A stretch of DNA of 64,000 nt, taken from NCBI GenBank assembly GCA_900470775.1, contig UCBZ01000018.1, positions 47,240-111,239 of the forward strand. The letters are read 5' to 3'. Below, piece after piece: positions 35,337 to 43,770 of the stretch. A program made the translations under genes and the position numbers. The first letter of the stretch is position 1; each line of letters opens with the position of its first letter. This stretch comes from Hyphomicrobiales bacterium. Lineage in GTDB: Bacteria; Pseudomonadota; Alphaproteobacteria; Rhizobiales; Beijerinckiaceae. The notes beneath the pieces were generated by a model, which saw nothing but the letters and a program-made list of their open reading frames with translations, was not told where the DNA came from and did no database searches.

Positions 35337-36209
35337 TCAGAACCACGGCAGGTTGATGATCAGCCGCCCGTGGTCGCTGCGGATCCAGCGGGCCAAGCCG
35401 CGCCCACGCCTTCCCAGGAAAATGGTGCCGACGCTGGTGCTCATCTCAACCGTGCCGCTGAAGGGCTTGCGCTTCTCCTTGCGGAAGATGACACTGATCG
35501 ACACCGTTGGAATCGTCATGGCATCGAGCTTGGTGTCCATCTCGACGGTGCCGACCGCCTCGACCCGCTTCTTCAGGGCCGGGAAGATCGACTGGTATTG
35601 CCTGATCGAGTCATAGAGCTTTTCATTTTCGACCGAGCCATCATACCAAAGATCGTCGATTGCGTAATGATTGTATCCGGCAAGGTCGCAGAAGAATCGG
35701 CTCGTATAACAAAAGTAGCAATGATCGGTGTAGCCGACGCTGGGCACCTGGTGCAGCATGATTCCGCCGACCTTGGCAGCATCATGGACGGCCTTGAACG
35801 TATTGTACTGGTTGAGGATGTGCTCGCTGGTGCCACAGTTCATGACCGTGTCGTAATACGATCGCATGCGACGCGGCAGCGAACGCGAATTAAGGTCGAC
35901 GATCGTCGTCTTGTAGCCGTCCGCAATGTCGATCGCGTCGTAGATCATGCCGGCGGCTTCGAGCAATTCGCCAACGAACGCCTGATTCCTCGCCTGACCG
36001 TCCTCTGCCGTGTCCGACCGGAATGCCAGCGAGTCCGCCCAGCTTTCGAGGTCAGACCGAGGATTGGGGTTATACTTACGCACAAAATCGGCAATTTCCG
36101 ACGCCGGCGCGCCGTATAGGTTCGAACTGCCGAAATCAAGGATCTTTCGACCGTACCCGAACAGACCCTGAGCATCGAACGTGTGCAGCGTCGACATCCG
36201 AATGCCCAT
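35337..36209 (-). CDS. Methyltransferase-like protein of the glycan locus
   Basis: A 290-residue soluble protein. GRKILDFGSSNLYG at residues 20-33 looks like SAM motif I (DFGSSNLYG), and YYDTVMNCGTSEHILNQYNT fits the post-II region of class I methyltransferases. HQVPSVGYTDHCYFCYTSRF adds several Cys/His residues that could bind metal. The C-terminus ends in a basic segment. Specific function is not recognised. The start at 36209 has GGAGAG five bases before the ATG. The gene and its 5' flank are more AT-rich than the surrounding genes. Confidence 0.65.
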   Translation of the reverse strand: MGIRMSTLHTFDAQGLFGYGRKILDFGSSNLYGAPASEIADFVRKYNPNPRSDLESWADSLAFRSDTAEDGQARNQAFVGELLEAAGMIYDAIDIADGYKTTIVDLNSRSLPRRMRSYYDTVMNCGTSEHILNQYNTFKAVHDAAKVGGIMLHQVPSVGYTDHCYFCYTSRFFCDLAGYNHYAIDDLWYDGSVENEKLYDSIRQYQSIFPALKKRVEAVGTVEMDTKLDAMTIPTVSISVIFRKEKRKPFSGTVEMSTSVGTIFLGRRGRGLARWIRSDHGRLIINLPWF

Positions 36210-36403
36210 TGAAACTCTCCAATTTATCGATTTTGCACAGACACACGCGCCAGGCAGGTGCCATGCGTGGGCTTCTGGCTATTCAAAGCAGGCGGGACGG
36301 TTTGGATTCGAAGCCAAGTCGACGCATCAACAAGAGATCTTCCAAGAGCCGCAGCGCGTTTCAGCAATGCGCCGCTGCTCCCCTCCCTTCCCTATCATAG
36401 GCA

Positions 36404-37600
36404 TCAGCCGAAGATCGACCGCGAACTTGCCCGGAAGATCGAGCGGAACTCGCCGCCAGCTTGCGTGAAGGCCTCGTTGCGGGCGATCACCGCGTTCTCG
36501 TTGTTGATCGACAGCGCCAGCAGGCAGACGGCCACGTTCCGCTCGACCAGGGCAGCCGAGGGCAGGATCGGCAGGCGGGCGCCGGGCAGGAACTTGGCGA
36601 TCTTCTGAGGCGTATCGTCGGCGACGAAGTCGATGAGATCGGCGACATCCATGAAATTGGCGAAGGCACAGGCGAGATGGCCGGCGCCGAAGAGCGCGAT
36701 CGGCCCCTTCTCCGCCCGCACGCGCTCGAGCTTGGCGCGCAGCTCGCGCTTGGCCGGCTCATAGGCGTCGGCATAAGCGGGGAGCAGGCCGATCTCCGCC
36801 TTCATTTGCGGCGAGATCCGGACGTCGCCCGGCGCGCCGGTCTTGCGGGAAAGCTGGACGAGCGAGTTCTCGAAGGGACGCGGATAGACGTCGGTGCGGA
36901 TCGGCTCGAAGCCTCCGATCGAGCTGAGCGCGGCGAAGGTCGCGGGCGTGAGATAGAGCGAATGCTCCTCCCAGATCATGCAGTAGTCCTTCAGCCGCAG
37001 ATTGTCGGTGCAGTCGGGCACCTCGAGCATCAGCACCCCGCCCGGCTTCACCAGCGCGGCCAGGCCCTGGATGAACTCGATCAGGTTCTCGGCATGCTCG
37101 GTGATGTGGCGCACGATCAGGACATCGGCGGCGCCGCGACGGGCAGCGATCTCCGCCATGCGCGCCGGGTTGGTGAGCTTCTGCACCGTCTCGATATTGG
37201 CGGCGGGATTGGCGACACCGAGATCCTCGTCGAGCTTCACCCGCCAGGTGTTGGTGAAGCCCTTGCGCCGGAAGCGCTCGACGGTGGTGTCGTCCTTGTA
37301 GGTCAGGGCGCCGATGACGCTGTCGGGGCCAATCCCCGGCAGGGCCGCGATCTGATCGACGACCTCGTCGAGATGCTCCTCCGGCTCGCGGGCGAAGAGC
37401 CAGTCATAGGGCGGGATCAGCGCGTCATGCGGCACGATCTGCGTGCTCTGGATCGTGCCGCAGCTCTCGCACTGGCCGACCGCGAGGCGGAAATCCCGCT
37501 CAGGCGCGTCCTGGCTCTGCAGGTAGAACGTCGCGACGGGATGCCGCCCGACATCGAGACGCTCGACCACGGATGCAGAGCCACAAACCAGACAGGCCAT
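36404..37600 (-). CDS. C-methyltransferase-like protein with degenerate SAM motif I
   Basis: About 398 residues with the three-part layout of sugar C-methyltransferases (TylC3/NovU type): an N-terminal zinc ribbon (CLVCGS, then CESCG), a central class I domain, and a C-terminal domain with IALFGAGHLACAFANFM. The central domain retains GGVLMLEVPDCTDNL and IWEEHSLYLTP, but where motif I should be it reads SVIGALTYKDDTTVERF, without the E/D-x-G-x-G-x-G loop. It may have lost SAM binding or bind it differently. The ATG at 37600 was chosen over a TTG 21 bases upstream. It is related to the canonical gene at 39.1-40.3 kb. Confidence 0.78.
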   Translation of the reverse strand: MACLVCGSASVVERLDVGRHPVATFYLQSQDAPERDFRLAVGQCESCGTIQSTQIVPHDALIPPYDWLFAREPEEHLDEVVDQIAALPGIGPDSVIGALTYKDDTTVERFRRKGFTNTWRVKLDEDLGVANPAANIETVQKLTNPARMAEIAARRGAADVLIVRHITEHAENLIEFIQGLAALVKPGGVLMLEVPDCTDNLRLKDYCMIWEEHSLYLTPATFAALSSIGGFEPIRTDVYPRPFENSLVQLSRKTGAPGDVRISPQMKAEIGLLPAYADAYEPAKRELRAKLERVRAEKGPIALFGAGHLACAFANFMDVADLIDFVADDTPQKIAKFLPGARLPILPSAALVERNVAVCLLALSINNENAVIARNEAFTQAGGEFRSIFRASSRSIFG

Positions 37601-37680
37601 CACAGATTCCACAGGTTCCAAATGAGACAGGACGGGGCTTACACGGACTCATGCCGCGAGGGAAGCCAAGGCAGTCCGGG

Positions 37681-38211
37681 TCAGCCCGCCGTCCCGGCGA
37701 GGGCTGCCAGGAAGGCGTGCCCAGCTTCAGGTTGCGTCTCCTGCGGCGACCAGATCCCGGTCTGCGTCGTCGAGCGATCGAACGGTCCGATCGTGGTCTC
37801 GACGAAGACGAGCCATTCGGAGCGGAAACGCAGGCTGTGATATTGCCGCTCCGGCATCCGGTAGAAGAACGCGCCGCCTTCGGCTGCCGGCGACATCGCG
37901 ACCGTCCCGGTCAGCGCGCCATCGGGCGAGAACAACAGGGCATCCGCCACGCCTTCGATGATCGAGAGCGTCTCGACCTTGCCGATATGGCAGTGCGGCT
38001 GGACATAGGAATCCCGGTGCATGACGATCAGCATCTCCTGCTGGGCGTCGCTGCTGTCGGCATGGAAGCAGAGCCGGCAGCGCCGGCGCGGCGCCACGCG
38101 GGCGCGGGCCTTCAGGAGGTCGACGAGCTGGCCGTCGACCGCGAGAAAGCCGCCGTCGGAATACAGAACCTCCGGCGAGATCATGCGCAGGCGCGCGGGC
38201 AGCTCATCCAT
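37681..38211 (-). CDS. WbuC-family cupin
   Basis: A 176-residue cupin. The metal-binding barrel motif is VQPHCHIGKVETLSIIEG, preceded by RRRCRLCFHADSSDAQQEML, which is the signature opening of the WbuC family found in O-antigen loci. WbuC-like proteins are thought to act in sugar modification, with no proven reaction that I know of. It lies in the middle of the leftward methyltransferase run (HH-type C-methyltransferase downstream, class I methyltransferase upstream), which supports a role in the same glycan. Confidence 0.88.
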   Translation of the reverse strand: MDELPARLRMISPEVLYSDGGFLAVDGQLVDLLKARARVAPRRRCRLCFHADSSDAQQEMLIVMHRDSYVQPHCHIGKVETLSIIEGVADALLFSPDGALTGTVAMSPAAEGGAFFYRMPERQYHSLRFRSEWLVFVETTIGPFDRSTTQTGIWSPQETQPEAGHAFLAALAGTAG

Positions 38212-38340
38212 GGTCTGGTCCCTGACCCCAAGGTCCTCGGCTCCAAGGCCCCTGGCCCCAGGAATCGCCGAGCCGGTTGCGGCCTGCCGCCATCGCGACA
38301 GGCCGGCCGCGGCATTGCGATCCTGCCAGGCCGATTGGGC

Positions 38341-39021
38341 TCAATCGCGCTTGCCGGCGCCGATCGCGAAGACGTAATTCGCCATCTTGTGGAAGCCGGT
38401 GTGGACGACCTCGTCGTTCATGCTGAAGACGAAGACGTTATGGAAATACTCCTGCATCAGCTTCTTCAGATCGGGCGCGGACTTGCAGTTGACATGGCCG
38501 GCCTTGGACTGCGGCGAAGCGTAGGGCTGGCTCTCCAGAGAGGGCAGGCCGATGATGCCGGCGCCGTCCTTGCCCAGCGGGGCGAAGGAGTTCTTCAGGA
38601 ACAGCTTCTCCTGCGCCGGATCGATATGCTCCAGCACGTCGAGCGCATAGACGCCGTCGAACTCGCCCGGCACCGGGCCGTCGAGCATGTCGTGAACCTT
38701 GGCGTCGAACTTCCAGCGATCGACCATGCGGGCGTTGACGTCGTCGATGAAGACCGGATCGAAATCGATGCCGGTCAGCTTGCCGACCTCGGCCTGGACG
38801 ATGCGGGTGCCGAAAGCATCGCCGCAGCCGACCTCAAGCACATGCTTGCGGTCCGAGAACATCTTGGCGACGAACTTGTAGCGCGCCAACCGGAAGACGA
38901 GGTGCTTGGGATCCTCATGCCAGCTCTCGCTGCTGCGCAGGCCGAAGGTCTCGACGCCGCGCTTGGTCGCGGCCTCGACGATGACCTGGTACTGCGGTTC
39001 CTTGGTCTTCTGCGTATCCAT
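38341..39021 (-). CDS. Class I SAM-dependent methyltransferase
   Basis: A 226-residue methyltransferase. Motif I is VLEVGCGDAFGTRIVQAE near residues 62-79, motif II is GIDFDPVFIDDVNAR, and FDGVYALDVLEHIDPAQE is the post-I/motif-IV region of Methyltransf_23. No signal or membrane segment. It lies 43 bp downstream of the C-methyltransferase gene and 129 bp upstream of the cupin gene. That 129-bp gap contains a short imperfect direct repeat of CCAAGG/CCCC units. A sugar-methylating role is likely from context. Confidence 0.88.
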   Translation of the reverse strand: MDTQKTKEPQYQVIVEAATKRGVETFGLRSSESWHEDPKHLVFRLARYKFVAKMFSDRKHVLEVGCGDAFGTRIVQAEVGKLTGIDFDPVFIDDVNARMVDRWKFDAKVHDMLDGPVPGEFDGVYALDVLEHIDPAQEKLFLKNSFAPLGKDGAGIIGLPSLESQPYASPQSKAGHVNCKSAPDLKKLMQEYFHNVFVFSMNDEVVHTGFHKMANYVFAIGAGKRD

Positions 39022-39064
39022 GGCTTTGGTACCCCTTTCGCCTCTCGCGGAGGCGCGATTGCCG

Positions 39065-40327
39065 TCAGATTTTGACGTCCCCGTCCTTGCCGACGACGCG
39101 CGTTTCCGGGCAGAGGACCACGAAATGCCCTCCCCGGTTCAGGTATTCCTGATTGGTATCGATGATTTTCTGCGAATGCACCCAGGCGAGGATGACCGTG
39201 TAATCGGGCTGCCGGGCCAATAGCTCGGCCGTGGGCACGATGAAGACGCCGTCGCCGGTCTCGTATTTGCCGACCTTCTGCGGGTGGTCGTCGACGATGT
39301 AGTCGAGCGCACCCGTGAGTCCGAGCTGCGTGATCAGCGTCGGGCCGCTGCGTGCCGCGCCATAGCCGGCGATCGTCTTTCCCTGCGCCTTGAAGTCCTT
39401 GATCAGCGCGGCAGTCCGCTCGCGCAGCGTCGCGATGGTGCGGCCGAATTCGCGCAGCGTATCGAGCTTGGTCAGGCTGCGCTGCTCTTCCAGCGCGAGA
39501 ATCTCGGACACCGACGCCTCGACCGGGCGGCCCGCACCCTTCAACTGAACCGTGCCGATCAGCGAGCCATGCTGGATGCGGGCGCGCTGGACCGCGATCA
39601 GTTCGAGCCCATGCGCGTCGAGGAAGCGCGCCAGCGGCGTCACCGAATGATGGCTCATATGCTCGTGGAAGATGGTCGCGATCAAAACGCCATCGATGAT
39701 GTCGAGCAGGTACTGCGCTTCGAAGAAGAACAATCCGTCGGGCGCCAGCATCATGCGCACGCAATCGGCCATCTCGCCGAGATCGTCGGCATGGGCGAAG
39801 ACGTTGAAGGCGCAGATGACCTGCGCCGGCCCGCGCTCGGCGCGGATCTTTTCGGCGAGATCGCGCGTCATCAGCGAGCAGATCGTCTCGACGCCGGCGT
39901 CGTTGGCGCGCTGGGCGGCCTCCTCGGCCGGGTCGATGCCGAGCACGTTCATGCCGACCTTCTGGAACGGCTTCAGGAGCGAGCCGTCATTGCTGCCGAT
40001 GTCGATGACCAGCGCGCCCTTCTCGGGCGATGCCTTGGTCAGGATGCGATCGGCGACCTGCTGGAAATGCTCCGGCATGCCCTTCGCCTCACCCGAGTAG
40101 TAGGTGTAGGAGGCCCAGAGATCCTTGGAATTGATGACGTCGAGCTGCTGCACATGGCCGCAATCGGCACACATGTAGACGTCGACCGGGTAGCGCTTGC
40201 GGGCCTTCGCCGAAGCGGAGTCGGAGGTGTAGTTCTCCGACAGCGGGATCGGATCGAGATCGACTACGCGCTCGAGATTCTTGGAATCGCAGAGACGGCA
40301 GGAGCCGCGATGGATGAAGTCGCTCAT
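39065..40327 (-). CDS. Sugar C-methyltransferase-like SAM enzyme
   Basis: A 420-residue three-domain protein. It has an N-terminal zinc ribbon (CRLCDS and CADCGH), a central SAM domain with intact motif I (VIDIGSNDGSLLKPF) and FEAQYLLDIIDG, and a C-terminal putative sugar-binding/Rossmann domain (AGYGAARSGPTLITQLG). The HEHMSHHS motif after the SAM domain matches the Tyr/His-containing active site of TylC3/NovU-type C-3 methyltransferases, which act on NDP-4-keto-6-deoxy sugars. Product identity is not known. It lies 16 bp downstream of the RmlD-like gene in the same operon. Confidence 0.9.
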   Translation of the reverse strand: MSDFIHRGSCRLCDSKNLERVVDLDPIPLSENYTSDSASAKARKRYPVDVYMCADCGHVQQLDVINSKDLWASYTYYSGEAKGMPEHFQQVADRILTKASPEKGALVIDIGSNDGSLLKPFQKVGMNVLGIDPAEEAAQRANDAGVETICSLMTRDLAEKIRAERGPAQVICAFNVFAHADDLGEMADCVRMMLAPDGLFFFEAQYLLDIIDGVLIATIFHEHMSHHSVTPLARFLDAHGLELIAVQRARIQHGSLIGTVQLKGAGRPVEASVSEILALEEQRSLTKLDTLREFGRTIATLRERTAALIKDFKAQGKTIAGYGAARSGPTLITQLGLTGALDYIVDDHPQKVGKYETGDGVFIVPTAELLARQPDYTVILAWVHSQKIIDTNQEYLNRGGHFVVLCPETRVVGKDGDVKI

Positions 40328-40343
40328 GGACGAAAATCTCCGG

Positions 40344-41234
40344 TCAGCTGCGCAGATCCGCGACGAGATCGTCGATGAGGCGATCCAGCGGCTGCGGCTC
40401 GACGCCGCTGAGTTGCGTGGTCCTGGTCATGCCCAGCCCGCTGTAGCGCGGCTTGAAGGCGATGTGGATACCCTTGGCGACCGATGTGGTCGGTTTGATC
40501 AAGGCCTTGTCGACGCCCAGGCGTGAGGCCAGGGCATGGGCGAAGGCGACATAGCTGACATTCTCGGCGCCCGAGAGGTGCAGGTTGCCCGAAAGCCGCT
40601 TCTCGCCCAGCGTCGCCAGCGCCTCGCCGACGAAATTCACCGAGATCGGCGCGAAAACGAGATCCTCGAACGGCTCCACCGCCTCGCCGCGCGTCCAGGC
40701 AGCGACCCAGCCCGGCACCGGCGAGACCGTCGCATTCATGATCTTGGTCAGGCGGGTGATGTTGAGCCGGTCACGCGCGCCCAGCCTGTCGGCTGCCGCC
40801 AGAACCACGGCCTCGCCATCGGATTTCTGCTGCGCATAGGCGATGCCCGGCGCGTGGGGATCATCCTCATGCGGCCAGGGACGCTCGCCGCCGAACACGG
40901 AATTGGTCGAGATGAAGGTGACGTGGAGCCCCTGCTCCAGCAGAGACGCGACCGTTCGCGGGATCAGATCGACATTGATGACACGTGCCATCGGATCGGT
41001 CTCGCAGCGGTCATAATTCGTCGCGGCGGCGATCAGATAGGCGTATTTTACCTCGGGAGGAGCGCGGAAGGCCTCCGGGGTCTCGAAATCGAGGAAAACG
41101 CGATCCGCATCGACCGTTTCGCGGCGACGCGTGCTGGCGAGCGCCCGGTGTCCACGACGACGCAAAGCCTCGACGACACTGCCGCCGACGAAGCTGTCGC
41201 CACCGACGACCAAATACGCCGAGCTCTCTGTCAT
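40344..41234 (-). CDS. RmlD-like NAD(P)-dependent sugar reductase
   Basis: A 296-residue extended SDR. VVGGDSFVGGSVVEALRRRG is the Rossmann motif at the N-terminus. ISTNSVFGGERPW and the AYAQQKSDGE pair (Tyr and Lys four apart) are the catalytic elements, and LSGAENVSYVAFAHALASRL matches the RmlD C-terminal region. It probably reduces a 4-keto-sugar intermediate after C-methylation by the adjacent enzyme. The ATG at 41234 follows a weak GAG; a longer frame upstream is non-coding in character. 163 bp separate it from the next gene upstream. Confidence 0.87.
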   Translation of the reverse strand: MTESSAYLVVGGDSFVGGSVVEALRRRGHRALASTRRRETVDADRVFLDFETPEAFRAPPEVKYAYLIAAATNYDRCETDPMARVINVDLIPRTVASLLEQGLHVTFISTNSVFGGERPWPHEDDPHAPGIAYAQQKSDGEAVVLAAADRLGARDRLNITRLTKIMNATVSPVPGWVAAWTRGEAVEPFEDLVFAPISVNFVGEALATLGEKRLSGNLHLSGAENVSYVAFAHALASRLGVDKALIKPTTSVAKGIHIAFKPRYSGLGMTRTTQLSGVEPQPLDRLIDDLVADLRS

Positions 41235-41397
41235 TCTGATCTCAACCTGATCGGACCAATGCCCATGTGTGGGCCGATGCGAAACCACGCCAGTTCTTGT
41301 TTTGTCAACATTGAACTCCATGCGCAGGCGCATTGTAGCGCCGTGACGGCGAGAGGCCGCGCCAGCCGCAGCGCTCCAAGACCTGCACGTTCAGTCA

Positions 41398-43368
41398 TCA
41401 GCGCGAGGCTTGGCCGCCGGTGGGGATGTCACCGTTCTCACGCAACGCGATCAGCGCGCTGCTGCAGAATTCGGGGCAGGTGTCGCCGATCTCGCGATGC
41501 CGGAAGTTGTTGATGGCGGTCATCGCCGCGACGACAGGCCAAAGGCCGACGGCAAGGCCGAGCAGCGGCAGCCGCCAGATCGACGACGGGGTGAGATGGT
41601 GAAACAGCCGTCGCTCCATCAGCCTCAGATTGCGCTTGGCGGCGCCGCCCACAAAGCGTGCGGAGACATCATAGCCGATCCAGCTCGGCGGCAGCACTTC
41701 TTCCGAGTACTGGGCCAATTCGATCGAAAAATTGCTCGGATCGACCTCGCCATTCACATGCTCGATGTAAACGGCAGCGCTGCCACCGGGAGCCAGATGT
41801 CGCGTCAGAATGTCGAGCGCTGCCGCCGTGGCCCGCACATCGGTGCGCGTCGTATGCAGCAGCACATTGTCATATCTGTCTGGAAGCTGCGGCTGACCCT
41901 GACTATCGCGCTCGCGATACTCGTCGACGAATTGCTGGATGCCGTAACGCACCTCGAAGCGAGCATCACGGGCCAGCGACATGCCAAGCCAGCTATCGGA
42001 GCCGCAGATCAGCAGGTTGCGGGCCCCTCCCTTGTCGCCGATCTGCCGCAGCCAGTTCAGGATCAGCCGGGAGTCCAGCCAGGAATGGTGCCATCTCGCA
42101 ACGTGTGGCTTCGAGCCAGCAAGCACCCGGACCTTTGCGATCAGCCCGACATAGTTGCGCATCGCCCAGCCCTTGAGACGCGCGCGAAGGCGAACGGGCG
42201 GACGTACGACAGGCTTGATCCCAAACTGGTCGGCAACCTCCGCGACGGTGTCGAGTTCACCAGGTTTAGGGGCCTGAGAGGGGTTCGTCATCTGCCTCAG
42301 CGAATGCCAGGCCTGAAGGCCCATGACCCAGTAGAAGTGATCGACATGGGTGACCGGAGGCGTCATTCGCTTGTGAACCTCCGCGGCGAAGGCGCCCATC
42401 TTCTCACGGGCGGCGGGGAGATTCGTCGGCAACTCGCCGGTGCGGAAGAGAATATCGACCTCGGCGAAGCGGCGGTGCTCGCGCGTGGTCCAGACCGACA
42501 GCTCGGAAGCGATCTTCTCCGGAGTCGACCGACCGCAATGGACGAACTGCTTCTCCTGCCAGGAAGGCTGGAGCTCCAGCATGTAGAACTTGTCCGAGTC
42601 ATCCATGACGGTGAACTCGCCCGACGGCACGAGTTCCGGCACGAAGCCATAATCGCAATAGGAGTTCACGGCGGGCATCGGCACTTCGGGCCTGATCGCC
42701 AGCATGAAAATCAGATGGTAGCGGGCGAGCAGCGTGTTCCTGTCGACCTGCCAGTAGATCTGGTTGTGCGTCGAGCAGGTGACGAAGTTCTGGGTCGCGG
42801 TCTTGGCGATGACCGTCGGATGCAGATTGTCGAAGGTCATCCTGACCATGTCGCGCGGGGCCATGACCAGCGTGTCGGTCTCCGGGTCGACGGCCTCGGT
42901 CAGGAGGGGCAGGGCGACCTCCGCCCTGGCACGCAGCGACGGCGCCATCACGCAACGGTGGCCCTCGCGCAGCTTGTCGACGAGCCCATGGAGCGAGCCG
43001 TCGGCCAGCACGAAATCCGAATTCATGAAGACGAAGGTGGTCTCCGTCTGCGCCTCGCCGCTCTCCTGAATGCCGCGCGCATAAGCAAGGGTCAGCGTGA
43101 CGCCGTAGACGCCCGAGGTGATGAGATCGTCGATCATCATGTAGCGGACGGTGCAAAGCTGCGCCAGTTTGGCGAAGATCGGCATCTCGTCGAACTTCGC
43201 CCGGCTGTCGCTGGTCGTCAGGATCAGGACTTCGAGTTCGGTCTGCGCCGCCACATAAGGCAGGTTGCCCGGGGCGAGATAGGAGGGCAGCGAGACGCGC
43301 GCGAACTCTTCGATATAGCGAGCGCCCCAGATGGCCGTGAGGAACTTGATCTTGATCTTGTCAGTCAT
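41398..43368 (-). CDS. Two-domain glycosyltransferase-like/methyltransferase-like protein
   Basis: A 656-residue protein of no named family. Residues 1-340 share ordered landmarks with the 350-residue protein at 16.6-17.7 kb: FLTAIWGARYIEEFARVSLP, FMNSDFVLADGS, RMTFDNLHPTVI, and THNQIYWQVD followed by ARYHL. Residues about 430-565 look like a class I methyltransferase fold (ARNLLICGSDSWLG, YDNVLLHTTRTDVRATAA, LAPGGSAAVYIEH). Near the C-terminus WRLPLLGLAVGLWPVVAAM is a probable membrane anchor. The combination suggests transfer plus modification of a glycan at the membrane, but this is inference. ATG at 43368; a GTG 21 bases upstream is less likely. Confidence 0.72.
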   Translation of the reverse strand: MTDKIKIKFLTAIWGARYIEEFARVSLPSYLAPGNLPYVAAQTELEVLILTTSDSRAKFDEMPIFAKLAQLCTVRYMMIDDLITSGVYGVTLTLAYARGIQESGEAQTETTFVFMNSDFVLADGSLHGLVDKLREGHRCVMAPSLRARAEVALPLLTEAVDPETDTLVMAPRDMVRMTFDNLHPTVIAKTATQNFVTCSTHNQIYWQVDRNTLLARYHLIFMLAIRPEVPMPAVNSYCDYGFVPELVPSGEFTVMDDSDKFYMLELQPSWQEKQFVHCGRSTPEKIASELSVWTTREHRRFAEVDILFRTGELPTNLPAAREKMGAFAAEVHKRMTPPVTHVDHFYWVMGLQAWHSLRQMTNPSQAPKPGELDTVAEVADQFGIKPVVRPPVRLRARLKGWAMRNYVGLIAKVRVLAGSKPHVARWHHSWLDSRLILNWLRQIGDKGGARNLLICGSDSWLGMSLARDARFEVRYGIQQFVDEYRERDSQGQPQLPDRYDNVLLHTTRTDVRATAAALDILTRHLAPGGSAAVYIEHVNGEVDPSNFSIELAQYSEEVLPPSWIGYDVSARFVGGAAKRNLRLMERRLFHHLTPSSIWRLPLLGLAVGLWPVVAAMTAINNFRHREIGDTCPEFCSSALIALRENGDIPTGGQASR

Positions 43369-43770
43369 ATCACAGCCTGCATGCGACACCTTGCGACGGC
43401 GATACGATCAACGTCCGTGCAGGCATCAATTTCGGTCCCCGCTAACGCAACGGTGCCCGAAGATGAGATTTGCATCGTCGGCTTGATTTGCCAACGACGT
43501 TACACCAGCATCGTGCGATTGATCTTTGGACCATCAGCCCACGCTGGAGATCCCCGACAATCCACACCCGAAACCCGAGCTTGGGATTTCGCGGACGGCC
43601 CGCCAGCCCCTAGCTTACGAGGCGGTCGGTTGCAAGTCGCAGACCAGCTTGGCGCTCCATACGCCTTGGCAGGGTCGCGATTGCCGGCTATGTCCTCGCC
43701 TCCGCCTTCCACGGAGCCCTCCGGGCATCGGACCCGGGCTTTCACAGGACCGGGCTCGGCGATACCTGCC
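43369..43770. other. Divergent intergenic region
   Basis: About 400 bp between two divergent glycan genes. Open frames exist on both strands but lack coding character. It should carry the promoter of the leftward operon. The true start of the rightward glycosyltransferase may lie up to about 80 bases inside this region (an in-frame ATG is at 43690). Confidence 0.35.

Noticed and set aside
38212..38340. Short CCAAGG/CCCC direct repeats between the cupin and methyltransferase genes
   Set aside because: Too short and irregular to call a defined repeat family; possibly a remnant of a terminator-like element.
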